Origin: Hyphomonas sp.
Lineage (GTDB): Bacteria > Pseudomonadota > Alphaproteobacteria > Caulobacterales > Hyphomonadaceae
Assembly: GCA_020638455.1 (NCBI GenBank)
Contig: JACKIK010000003.1
Span: forward strand, 248,001 to 312,000
Reading direction: 5' to 3'
DNA: 64,000 bases
Shown here: positions 7,761-16,016 of the stretch, one piece after another
Position numbering within the stretch: the stretch's first letter is position 1
Layout: each line of letters starts with the position of its first letter
Position numbers and translations under genes: made by a program
Notes under the pieces: model-generated
The model's input: only the letters and a program-made list of their open reading frames with translations
Database searches by the model: none
What the model was told of the DNA's origin: nothing

Positions 7761-8774
7761 ATGCTTCTCCAACGCGCCAAAGACATAACGCCTGGCCTTG
7801 TGCTCGCTATCCTGATCGCTCTTGGGGCCACCCTGCTGCAGGTGGCCGAGGTGGACGTCTTCGGGCGCGCCTGGTTCGAGGCGCTGGTCATCGCCATCCT
7901 GCTCGGTGTCCTGTTCCATACCGTGTTCGGGCTGCACCACCGGCTGAAGCCGGGCGTGCACTTTTCCTCGAAGCTGCTGCTGGAGGTCGCCATCGTCCTG
8001 CTCGGCGCCTCTGTCAGCGCGACCGCCATCGGCAAGGCCGGCGTGCCGCTAGTCGCCGCTGTCGCCGGCGTCGTGTTCACGGCAATTACGCTCAGCTACG
8101 GCATCAGCCGGTTGCTCGGCCTTCCGCACAAGCTGGCGCTGCTGGTGGCGTGTGGCAATTCGATCTGCGGCAACTCCGCCATCGTGGCAGCCGCGCCAGT
8201 GATCGATGCGGAGTCGGAGCATGTCACGGCGTCCATCGCCTTCACCGCCGCGCTCGGCATTCTCGTCGTGCTGTTCCTGCCCCTGTTCAAGCTCGAACTC
8301 GGCATGAGCCAGCGGCAATACGGCGTTCTGGCGGGACTGACCGTCTATGCCGTGCCGCAGGTGCTGGCCGCGACGGCGCCGGTCGGCCTGCTCTCGACGC
8401 AGGTCGGCACGCTGGTGAAGCTGATCCGCGTCCTGCTGCTGGGGCCCGTGATCCTGATCCTGGGCCTGATGGGCGCAAATGCCGCCGGCGGGGACAGCCG
8501 GCCGAAGTTCAGCCGCCTGGTGCCCTGGTTCATCATCGGCTTCCTCGGCATGATGACGCTGCGCAGCCTCAACCTCATCCCGCAGGGCGCCCTGCCCCCG
8601 ATTGCCCAGGTCTCGACCCTGCTGACGCTGATTTCCATGGCCGCGCTCGGCCTGATGGTGGACCTCCGCTCCGTCGCCAGCAGCGGGGGCCGCGTCCTCG
8701 CCGCCGGAATCCTGTCGCTGACCGTCCTGCTCGGCGCCAGCTTCCTCGTCCTGAACGGCCTGCATATTCAGTGA
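7761..8774 (+). CDS. yeiH: YeiH-family putative sulfate exporter
   Basis: This 337-residue integral membrane protein of PF03601 has about ten hydrophobic helices. Conserved blocks include GLHHRLKPGVHFSSKLLLEVAIVLLGA in the N-terminal half and LVACGNSICGNSAIVAAAPVI, the signature glycine/asparagine loop of the family. Family members are annotated as sulfate exporters on limited evidence; linkage to a LysR regulator supports a role in sulfur or oxyanion metabolism. The ATG at 7761 gives a normal family N-terminus and has AAAAGG upstream. A longer in-frame reading back to 7140 overlaps lysR and is not credible. It is convergent with the orphan gene at 8811. Confidence 0.92.
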   Translation: MLLQRAKDITPGLVLAILIALGATLLQVAEVDVFGRAWFEALVIAILLGVLFHTVFGLHHRLKPGVHFSSKLLLEVAIVLLGASVSATAIGKAGVPLVAAVAGVVFTAITLSYGISRLLGLPHKLALLVACGNSICGNSAIVAAAPVIDAESEHVTASIAFTAALGILVVLFLPLFKLELGMSQRQYGVLAGLTVYAVPQVLAATAPVGLLSTQVGTLVKLIRVLLLGPVILILGLMGANAAGGDSRPKFSRLVPWFIIGFLGMMTLRSLNLIPQGALPPIAQVSTLLTLISMAALGLMVDLRSVASSGGRVLAAGILSLTVLLGASFLVLNGLHIQ

Positions 8775-8810
8775 GGGATCAGGGCGAGGACAGCGAATTC
8801 TGCAACACGA

Positions 8811-10547
8811 TTATTTAGACAGAATTTCGAACAGGAATCTCGCCAGCTTCGCCAGCGCGTCCGATCCCAACGCTTCAGCCAATTTAGAAAGCAGCGCGTA
8901 ACCTAAGTTAAAGACTGCGGTCCCTGCTGCCGCTGCCACTCCCGTCAAAACTCCGTTTCGCAAAAGCTTGCCCTTGCTGCGAACAATTGCACCTTGCGCC
9001 TCAAGTTCCTTGACCATCCCTTCGGCAATGGCCTTTCCGGCATTCTCGAAAGCGCCATGCATGTCAGAGAAGGGGCGACCAACAGAACGGTGATCTTCTA
9101 ACGATGCGGCGTCGGCCTGATCAACGCGTTGTGTAAGGACCAGCACCGCATCCTCTGATATGATTTCAGGGGCGTCCCTTGCCACTGACAGTGCTTCCCG
9201 AACGGCCGCATTCTTTTGCATTTGATCGGGCGAAGGCGCCGGATCATCGGGCAGATTGACGATTTCCCGCCCGCGCTCGTCGTTTTCGAGAAACTCCCGG
9301 TGCAGCTCAGAGATGTCGCGAAGACTCTCGGCCACTTGGATGGGAAGCAGGGCGCGTTCGAAGTCTTGGTCAACTTCTGGAAGCGTACGAATGCGATCAT
9401 CCGCGGCAAGGATCGCCAGCAGCGTACGCCCCTCGGTACGTACGCCAAGCATGTGAACGTCGCGAAGCGTTTCGCCAAGTTCATCCAAATACATACTTGC
9501 CTGCCTACGCGTGACGACCAGACTTTGAGGAACGGTCCCGTCGGCAGAAATGCAGTCGTCCAGAATTTTATGCGCGCGTTCGCACAAGGCGCGGTGGCGA
9601 TAGCTTTGGTCATTGACGACAACAGGCCGCGCCGGGTCGAGCGCGCGCTCAATTGGAATAGAAGTCGTGAATTGCTCTGCATCCGGAGACTGAACCAGCA
9701 GAGACTCATCTAGCTGATTTTCGCCGTCCCCCCTTAAAATTTCCGCGATATCAGCCATGACGATATCGGGCGTTCTGGAATTCCCGTTGCCATCCCCCCA
9801 GAATTCGGGCGGCTTATTGGCAAGCACATCTAGCTGCGGATTAAGGAACGGGTCGTGGGTCGCATCCACTCTCACCTGATCGTACCACTCAATCAGCACC
9901 CCCCATTCATCCGGAAAGCCTGACAAAAGTCTGTTCCATTCGGTCAGCGCCTGATGAAACCAACCCGATTCATCCGCCCACAAATGACTTCTTAGAATTG
10001 AACCGGGCTCTCGCTCATACAGTAAACAATCTTGCTGCAATGCACCCCAGATGTCTGCAGCTGCTTGAGCAGCGAAGGCGGCGGCACGTGCTGCATCATC
10101 GACGGCGGCACAAGCGAAGGTGTAAGCAGCTTCGTCGACAGCTACTAGAGCAGCATGACCAGCAAATGCGCCATCATCAATGGCGGCGTGGCGCGCACTA
10201 ACGTAGGCATCCTTATCGATAGCGGTGCGGACAGCGAAACCAGCAGCACGTCTGGCATACTCAGCAGATCTAGATTCCGTGCGAGCTGAACGCACCACGG
10301 CCTCATAAGCGCCTTTTCTATCGACGCCACGCCCATGCTGCGCCGCTAACGTGGCTCGAAAAACAGCAAGAGCCACCTTTTTGAATGCCGCGTGATCTTC
10401 ATTTCGAACAAACGCCAATGGAAGGACACGCCACGCAGCTCGCAACGAAACATCCCGCGCGATATCAGCCGGACAGTCTTTCAGGAACGCCCTGAGACCA
10501 TCATGAGATGATATTCTCAACTCCCGGCTCTGGGACTCGTCCGGCAT
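8811..10547 (-). CDS. Orphan 578-residue protein: Ala-rich repeats, W-WY domain, C-terminal membrane helix
   Basis: I cannot assign a function. Residues about 80-165 hold four imperfect 12-14-residue units, each starting with acidic residues and rich in Ala (DAYVSARHAAI, DGAFAGHAALVAV, EAAYTFACAAV, DAARAAAFAAQAAAD). Residues 165-275 carry spaced tryptophans and an IEWYDQ block. I recall similar Ala-rich plus W-x-x-WY modules in uncharacterised proteins of many alphaproteobacteria. Residues 280-530 are hydrophilic and helical. Residues 533-555 form a likely transmembrane segment followed by an amphipathic tail. Codon and base use is visibly more AT-rich than in rpoD, suggesting transfer. It starts 9 bases after rpoD, with its ribosome site (AAGGA) over the rpoD stop, so it is probably co-transcribed with the sigma factor gene. 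Confidence 0.8.
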   Translation of the reverse strand: MPDESQSRELRISSHDGLRAFLKDCPADIARDVSLRAAWRVLPLAFVRNEDHAAFKKVALAVFRATLAAQHGRGVDRKGAYEAVVRSARTESRSAEYARRAAGFAVRTAIDKDAYVSARHAAIDDGAFAGHAALVAVDEAAYTFACAAVDDAARAAAFAAQAAADIWGALQQDCLLYEREPGSILRSHLWADESGWFHQALTEWNRLLSGFPDEWGVLIEWYDQVRVDATHDPFLNPQLDVLANKPPEFWGDGNGNSRTPDIVMADIAEILRGDGENQLDESLLVQSPDAEQFTTSIPIERALDPARPVVVNDQSYRHRALCERAHKILDDCISADGTVPQSLVVTRRQASMYLDELGETLRDVHMLGVRTEGRTLLAILAADDRIRTLPEVDQDFERALLPIQVAESLRDISELHREFLENDERGREIVNLPDDPAPSPDQMQKNAAVREALSVARDAPEIISEDAVLVLTQRVDQADAASLEDHRSVGRPFSDMHGAFENAGKAIAEGMVKELEAQGAIVRSKGKLLRNGVLTGVAAAAGTAVFNLGYALLSKLAEALGSDALAKLARFLFEILSK

Positions 10548-10556
10548 GGCGGATCC

Positions 10557-12551
10557 TTACGTATCCAGGAAGCTCCGGAGCTTCCTCGACCGGCTCGGAT
10601 GTTTCAGCTTGCGGAGCGCTTTGGCCTCGATCTGGCGGATGCGTTCGCGCGTGACGCTGAACTGCTGGCCGACTTCTTCCAGCGTGTGATCCGTGTTCAT
10701 GCCGATGCCGAAGCGCATGCGCAGCACGCGTTCCTCACGTGGGGTGAGCGAGGCGAGCACGCGGGTGGTCGTCTCGCGGAGGTTCGACTGGATCGCCGCA
10801 TCCACCGGCAGCAGCGCGGCCTTGTCCTCAATGAAATCGCCGAGGTTCGAATCCTCGTCGTCGCCGATCGGCGTCTCCAGCGAGATCGGCTCCTTGGCGA
10901 TCTTCAGAACCTTGCGGATCTTCTCCAGCGGCAAGCCCAGTTTCTCAGCCAGCTCCTCCGGCGTCGGCTCGCGGCCGATCTCGTGCAGCATCTGGCGCTG
11001 TGTACGGATGATCTTGTTGATCGTCTCGATCATGTGCACCGGAATGCGGATGGTCCGGGCCTGGTCCGCAATGGAGCGGGTGATGGCCTGACGAATCCAC
11101 CAGGTGGCATAGGTCGAGAATTTGTAGCCGCGGCGATACTCGAATTTGTCCACCGCCTTCATCAGGCCGATATTGCCTTCCTGGATGAGGTCCAGGAACT
11201 GAAGGCCGCGATTCGTGTACTTCTTCGCGATGGAGATCACGAGGCGGAGGTTGGCTTCCACCATCTCCTTCTTCGCGATGCGGGCCTCGCGCTCGCCTTT
11301 CTGCACCGTCTGCACGATGCGGCGGAAATCATCGATCGGAATACCAATTTCCTGTGCGATCTCGGAAATGTCCGCGCGCACGTCTTCGATATCCGTCGAT
11401 TTCGCATCGACGAATTTCTTCCACTTGGGCGACAGGTCTTTCACCTTGTCGGTCCAGTCCGGCTCCAGCTCGCGGCCGAAGTAATTGTGCAGGAACTCCT
11501 TGCGCGGAACACCATGCGCGTCCGCAAGACGCATCAGCTTGCCTTCCAGCCCCATCAGCTTCTTGTTGATGGTGTAGAGCTGCTCGACCAGCGCCTCGAT
11601 CCGGGCATTGTTGATATGGATCGTCTTGAGGTTCTCGACGATGTTGTTGGACAGCTCGTCATATTCGCCCTGCGCCTTCGGCGTCAGTGCCTTGCCTTCC
11701 ATCTTGCGGGAGACGAGGCGGTCCTGCAGCTTGCGATAGCGGCCGAACCCGTCGGCGATCTCGTCCAGCTTGGCCAGCACGCCGTCGCGCAGTTCCGCTT
11801 CCATGGCCGACATGGACATGGCGGCGGCATCGTCCTCGTCGTCTTCCTCTTCGGCTTCCTGTGCCTGGCGCTCGCGCTCGGCCTCAACCTCATCGACATC
11901 GGCGCCGCGGCGGGCTTTCGCCTTCACCGGTTCCGGCTCTTCTTCCTTTTCGACGGGCTTTGGCTCCGGCGGCGGATTTTCCGCGCCATAGGTGGCCTCG
12001 AGGTCGATCAGGTCGCGCAGCAGGATGCGCTCATTGATCAGCTCGTCGCGCCACACCATCATGGCTTCAAAAGTCAGCGGGCTTTCGCACAGGCCCCGGA
12101 TCATCGCGTCGCGGCCGGCCTCGATGCGCTTGGCAATCGCGATCTCGCCCTCGCGGGAGAGCAGTTCGACAGCGCCCATCTCACGCAGGTACATGCGCAC
12201 CGGGTCGTCGGTGCGGTCGGAGCCGCGGGCATTGCCCTTCTTGGCGACGACCTTGCGGTCCTCGATCTTGGTAAGGGCCTTGCCTTCGGCTTCGGCCTCT
12301 TCCTCGCTCTCGACGACAGCGATGCCCATTTCCGAGATCTGGGACATCACATCCTCGATCTGGTCGGACGTCATCTCGTCATTCGGCAGAAGGGCGTTGA
12401 TCTCGTCATGCGTGATGAAGCCGCGTTTCTGAGCGCGCTTCAGGACTTTCTTGACGTCGGTCGCGTTGAAATCGACAAGGCCGGACTCGTTGTCCTTGTC
12501 CTCGTCCTGGTCACCGTCACCCTGAATATTCTTCTGCTTGGCAGATGCCAT
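10557..12551 (-). CDS. rpoD: RNA polymerase primary sigma factor
   Basis: RpoD directs RNA polymerase to housekeeping promoters. The 664-residue protein has region 1.1 at the N-terminus, region 1.2 (DPVRMYLREMGAVELLSREGE), and a long acidic non-conserved insert rich in Glu and Lys (about 195-260). Region 2 follows (GLQFLDLIQEGNIGLMKAVDKFEYRRGYKFSTYATWWIRQAI), then region 3 (TINKIIRTQRQMLHEIGREP) and region 4.2 with the helix-turn-helix LEEVGQQFSVTRERIRQIEAKALRKLKHP. All are close to the alphaproteobacterial sigma-70 pattern. It lies 64 bases downstream of dnaG in the conserved yqeY-dnaG-rpoD order. Confidence 0.98.
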   Translation of the reverse strand: MASAKQKNIQGDGDQDEDKDNESGLVDFNATDVKKVLKRAQKRGFITHDEINALLPNDEMTSDQIEDVMSQISEMGIAVVESEEEAEAEGKALTKIEDRKVVAKKGNARGSDRTDDPVRMYLREMGAVELLSREGEIAIAKRIEAGRDAMIRGLCESPLTFEAMMVWRDELINERILLRDLIDLEATYGAENPPPEPKPVEKEEEPEPVKAKARRGADVDEVEAERERQAQEAEEEDDEDDAAAMSMSAMEAELRDGVLAKLDEIADGFGRYRKLQDRLVSRKMEGKALTPKAQGEYDELSNNIVENLKTIHINNARIEALVEQLYTINKKLMGLEGKLMRLADAHGVPRKEFLHNYFGRELEPDWTDKVKDLSPKWKKFVDAKSTDIEDVRADISEIAQEIGIPIDDFRRIVQTVQKGEREARIAKKEMVEANLRLVISIAKKYTNRGLQFLDLIQEGNIGLMKAVDKFEYRRGYKFSTYATWWIRQAITRSIADQARTIRIPVHMIETINKIIRTQRQMLHEIGREPTPEELAEKLGLPLEKIRKVLKIAKEPISLETPIGDDEDSNLGDFIEDKAALLPVDAAIQSNLRETTTRVLASLTPREERVLRMRFGIGMNTDHTLEEVGQQFSVTRERIRQIEAKALRKLKHPSRSRKLRSFLDT

Positions 12552-12615
12552 TCACTTTCTCTCCCATGACGCGGTGCGCTCTCCTCGCCCCACGTCCTGT
12601 AATTCCTGCGCCTTT

Positions 12616-14478
12616 TCAGCTTTCGCCAACTTTACCTGCTGCCTCGTTCATACGGGCTTTGAGGGCTCTTCGTTCCGCGACGAGCTGGTGTTTTCGCCGC
12701 CATGCCGATGGCGACGACGTGGCGTCCATGCCAGCATCATCTATGCCAGCATCGACTTCCTGCTCACCGGAACGTCCTGCAACCATGTATTGCTCGAGGG
12801 CTATGAGCCATTCCCTTGCCTCGGGTCCATCGACCGCGATCTGAGGCGTTTCGGGATATTCTTTGAGCAGACTGGCAGCGCGCATGTTCCCTGCTTCCGC
12901 TAAATGGGCACAGAGTCCCTTGCGGTCAATAGGGTTTCCTGCATGTGCGAGGTCGAGAAGCGCATCGCGGATCAGGCTGACATCGGGGTCCGCAAAGGCC
13001 GACAACGCCAGCGTTTCGGCGCCGATATCCAGCAGCGCCGGCGTGTCGACCGCGCGCACAATGGCGCCGAGACCGCGCAACTTCGCCGGAGCGCCGCCTT
13101 TCAGCTCAACCTGGCCGTGATCGCCTGACGCGGGAGAGTGTCCCGTTCCGGGGCGCTTCCTGTAGTCATTGCTGCGGTTCGCCTGCCGCAGCTGCCAGAA
13201 ATGGTCGCGCATCTTCGCGCGCAGGTCCCGTTCATAGGCCCCGCGCACGCCGGCATGCCGGATCTGACCCGCCGCCGCCATCAGGCGCGCTTCCAGGCCG
13301 GCCTGCCGTTCCGGCGTGTCGACCGGCTCGGCGTCCCGCTCGCGCATCCAGAGCAGTTCTGACAGCGCAATCTTTTTGTCGAGCGCATCGGCCATGGCGC
13401 CGGGGCCACGCGCGCGAATCAGATCGTCCGGGTCCATGCCGTCCGGCAGGAGGACGAAAAACAGGCTGCGACCCGGTTCGACATGCGGCAGGGCCCGGTC
13501 GATGGCACGGTAGGCGGCGCCGAGGCCCGCGCGGTCGCCGTCGAAGCAGAGCGTCGGTTCAGGGCCGGCTTTCCAGATCAGGCTGAGCTGGTCCTCGGTC
13601 AGCGCCGTGCCAAGCGGCGCGACGGCGGTGCCGAAGCCGGCTTCGGTGAGTGCGATGGCATCCATATAGCCTTCGCAGACGATCAGCCCGCCGCCTTCCC
13701 CGCCGCCCAGCGCCTCGCGGGCGGCCTTGTAGCGGTAGAGCACGCGCGATTTGTGGAAGAGCGGCGTATCGCCGGAGTTCAGGTATTTCGGCTTGGCATC
13801 CGGCGTCAGGCCGCGGCCGCCGAACGCGATGACACCGCCGCGAATGTCGGCGACGGGAAACATCAGCCGGCCGCGGAAGGCGTCATAAGGCTCGCCGCCC
13901 TTGTCGCTCTCGCGCGCGAGGCCGGCTTCGAGGAGTTCCTCGATGGTGAACCCTCCGGACTTCAGGTGCTCGATCGTCTTGCGCCAGTCGTCGGGCGCAT
14001 AGCCGAGGCGGTGGCGCTTCCAGGCGGCCGGCCGGAGGCCCCGGCCCTCAAGATAGGTCCGCGCCGCGGCTCCATCGGATGACATCAGGCGTTCTTCAAA
14101 GAACGCCGCCGCCGCTTCGCAGGCCGCCTGCAGGCGCTTTCGGTGATCGTACTCCTCTGCCGCCTCAGGGCTCGCCTTCGGCAGCTGCATCCCGGCCTCT
14201 TCGGCCAGCTTCTCGACAGCCTCCATGAAGGTCAGCCGTTCGGTCTCCATCACGAAGCTGATGACGTCACCGCCCATGCCGGAGGAGAAATCCTTGAAGA
14301 TGCGCTTCTGGTCGTTGACGTAGAAGCTTGGCGTCTTCTCATTGGTGAAGGGCGAGAGCCCGACCCACTCCTTGCCCTTCTTTGTCAGCTTCACCTTACG
14401 GCCGATCACGTCCGAAGGCCGGATGCGGGCCTTCAGCTCCTCGACGAAGCCATCTGGGATACGGACGCTGGATGACAT
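12616..14478 (-). CDS. dnaG: DNA primase
   Basis: DnaG makes RNA primers for replication together with DnaB. The 620-residue protein has an N-terminal CHC2-type domain, the RNA polymerase domain with FGGRGLT, the TOPRIM core EGYMDAIAL and FDGDRAGLGAA, and a C-terminal DnaB-interaction region. In the N-terminal domain all four expected zinc ligands are replaced: Ser42, Thr45, Asp63 and Ser66 stand where E. coli has Cys40, His43, Cys61 and Cys64. The flanking TNEKTPSF and GGDVISF sequence is intact, so this is a natural variant rather than decay. The ATG at 14476-14478 gives the normal family start; in-frame sequence upstream overlaps the lipoprotein gap. Confidence 0.97.
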   Translation of the reverse strand: MSSSVRIPDGFVEELKARIRPSDVIGRKVKLTKKGKEWVGLSPFTNEKTPSFYVNDQKRIFKDFSSGMGGDVISFVMETERLTFMEAVEKLAEEAGMQLPKASPEAAEEYDHRKRLQAACEAAAAFFEERLMSSDGAAARTYLEGRGLRPAAWKRHRLGYAPDDWRKTIEHLKSGGFTIEELLEAGLARESDKGGEPYDAFRGRLMFPVADIRGGVIAFGGRGLTPDAKPKYLNSGDTPLFHKSRVLYRYKAAREALGGGEGGGLIVCEGYMDAIALTEAGFGTAVAPLGTALTEDQLSLIWKAGPEPTLCFDGDRAGLGAAYRAIDRALPHVEPGRSLFFVLLPDGMDPDDLIRARGPGAMADALDKKIALSELLWMRERDAEPVDTPERQAGLEARLMAAAGQIRHAGVRGAYERDLRAKMRDHFWQLRQANRSNDYRKRPGTGHSPASGDHGQVELKGGAPAKLRGLGAIVRAVDTPALLDIGAETLALSAFADPDVSLIRDALLDLAHAGNPIDRKGLCAHLAEAGNMRAASLLKEYPETPQIAVDGPEAREWLIALEQYMVAGRSGEQEVDAGIDDAGMDATSSPSAWRRKHQLVAERRALKARMNEAAGKVGES

Positions 14479-14545
14479 GGCTGCACAGACTATCGCGTTA
14501 CGCGAAGCGGGGAAACGCCCGTTTTCCGCTGCGGGCAGCCGCGCG

Positions 14546-15298
14546 TTATTTCCCGTTGTCCGCAACCTGCATGGTCTTGGCCGAGGCGAAGTCGGCGGGA
14601 TCGAGCTCGATCAGCAGGGTGCCGTCGCCATCGCCCTGAGCCACCTGCAGCGCGTCGGCGCCGATCACCACCTGCCCGATCTGGTCAGGATTGGCCGCAT
14701 CGGTGACCACCGCAAATCGCGGACGGCCGTCAGGCCCGAGGATAAGATCGTCGATCTGCTCCCGGCGATTGGCATAGGCGAGATTCGCGTCTGCCCCGAT
14801 CATCTCGGACGCAAGCTGGAAGTCCGCCAGCGTATCTTCCGCGAGCAGCGGCAGAGCGTCGATTGTCTCCTCGGTCAGCAGGATATGCGCCGCCGGATCG
14901 TCCACCGTCACCGGCAGGAAGGTCGCTTCGTCGAAGGCAATCGTGTGCAGTTTTCCGTCGCCTGCGCCCGGATCCGTCGCCCTGACCACCAGCATCGGGG
15001 TCTCGTCCGGCGTGCCGAGCCAGATGTCCGTGACCGTGGCGAGGTCGTTCCCCGCTGCGTCCTGCACGGTGGCGCCGATCAGATCGCTCGCCTTCACGTC
15101 GCCGGTCGCCAGCGCGAATTGCTCGCGTACAGGCGCCGCTGCTGCAGCGCCGGACGTGCCGGCCATGTCGTATTCCTGCCCCGTCTTCGCTGCCTGCGCT
15201 TCATGCGTGGCCGGCGGCTCGGGCGCGGCCGCCCTGTTGCAGCCGGCTGAAGCCATGATCAGCGCAAGAGCGCATGCGGTCACGACAGTCGGGTTCAT
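14546..15298 (-). CDS. PRC-barrel domain lipoprotein
   Basis: This 250-residue protein starts with a signal peptide ending in the lipobox ASAG-Cys (Cys20 from the chosen ATG), so it should be lipid-anchored after Lgt and LspA processing. Two PRC-barrel-like halves follow: ASDLIGATVQDAAGNDLATVTDIWLG near residue 70 and a second with QIDDLILGPDGRPRFAVVTD near 190. PRC barrels occur in RimM, photosynthetic reaction centre H subunits and many secreted alphaproteobacterial proteins; the role here is unknown. I chose the ATG at 15296-15298 with AAGGAC upstream. It sits between yqeY and dnaG, a place where I would not normally expect a lipoprotein. Confidence 0.85.
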   Translation of the reverse strand: MNPTVVTACALALIMASAGCNRAAAPEPPATHEAQAAKTGQEYDMAGTSGAAAAAPVREQFALATGDVKASDLIGATVQDAAGNDLATVTDIWLGTPDETPMLVVRATDPGAGDGKLHTIAFDEATFLPVTVDDPAAHILLTEETIDALPLLAEDTLADFQLASEMIGADANLAYANRREQIDDLILGPDGRPRFAVVTDAANPDQIGQVVIGADALQVAQGDGDGTLLIELDPADFASAKTMQVADNGK

Positions 15299-15385
15299 CG
15301 GGGGGCGGTCCTTCTGGTGGAGCATCAGCCCACCAACGGCCAAACCGCCTCGAATGTTCCAAGCCTTGGTTTAGATTCAGGTTTG

Positions 15386-15856
15386 TCAGCGGGCGCTGGA
15401 GAGCGCCTTGCGGACCGCCTTGCCGGCTTCGCCCGTCTCGATCAGGCCCGGATAGCGCTCTTTCAGGGCGCTCATGCAGCGGCCGAGATCCTTGAGCTTG
15501 GATGCGCCAAGCTCCGTCACGACCTCACTGACGGCCGAGGCCAGCGCCTCGCCCTGTAGTGGCACCGGCAGGAACTGGCGGATGATCTCGATTTCCTCGC
15601 GCTCGCGGATCGCGTCCTCGATCAGGCCGGCATCCTCATGCTCGCGCGCCGAGGCCTCGCGCTGGGCGATCATCGTCTCCAGCACGCCGCGCACATCGGC
15701 ATCCGGGCAGCCTTCGCCGACGCCGCGTCCACGGGCACACACGTCCCGGTCGCGCACGGCGCATTCGATCAGGCGCAGCGTTGCCAGGCGCACGCCGCCT
15801 TCGCCTGCTTCAGCTTCCGTTTTCAGGGCGTTTGCAATACGCGCCTTGAGCGTCAT
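15386..15856 (-). CDS. GatB/YqeY-domain protein
   Basis: This 156-residue YqeY-family protein (PF09424) is all helical and related to the C-terminal tRNA-binding domain of GatB amidotransferase subunits. MTLKARIANALKTE begins the domain, and the expected helices around AREHEDAGLIEDAIREREEIEIIRQFLP and GKAVRKALS follow. A specific activity is not known; linkage to dnaG and rpoD is common in alphaproteobacteria. A family-typical Lys in the first half is replaced within CARGRGVGEGCPDADV, where two extra cysteines occur. The ATG at 15854-15856 matches the family start; a GTG directly precedes it and a longer frame reaches 15883. Confidence 0.88.
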   Translation of the reverse strand: MTLKARIANALKTEAEAGEGGVRLATLRLIECAVRDRDVCARGRGVGEGCPDADVRGVLETMIAQREASAREHEDAGLIEDAIREREEIEIIRQFLPVPLQGEALASAVSEVVTELGASKLKDLGRCMSALKERYPGLIETGEAGKAVRKALSSAR

Positions 15857-15922
15857 CACGCCACTCGTATCCTCTCGGCCCATGCCGCATTTTGCCTTTC
15901 ACACCCCGCCGCAAGCGCTTGC

Positions 15923-15951
15923 TTGACGTTGCAGGGACTCAGCCCCAATAC
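15923..15951 (+). promoter_or_regulatory. Candidate sigma-70 promoter for carA
   Basis: TTGACG (15923-15928) is followed after 17 bases by CAATAC, a partial -10 match. It lies about 65 bases before the carA start in the 160-base gap between divergent yqeY and carA. The -35 is strong for alphaproteobacteria and the -10 weak. No attenuator-type leader peptide was obvious in the remaining leader. Confidence 0.3.
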
Positions 15952-16016
15952 ACCGGGCGAGAGTCTGGCGCTTAGGTTAATGGAACCCTACGGCCGGCCC
16001 GGGAGGTGTGACAAAT

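Noticed and set aside
10844..10854. GGTTCGAATCC, a perfect tRNA T-loop-like string
   Set aside because: It lies inside rpoD codons (Asp-Ser-Asn-Leu on the minus strand), and no acceptor, D or anticodon stem can be built around it.
10599..12569. Long open frame on the plus strand opposite rpoD (656 codons), rich in Ala, Leu, Arg, Asp
   Set aside because: It is a high-GC mirror of rpoD codons with no family motif and no ribosome site; rpoD itself is certain.
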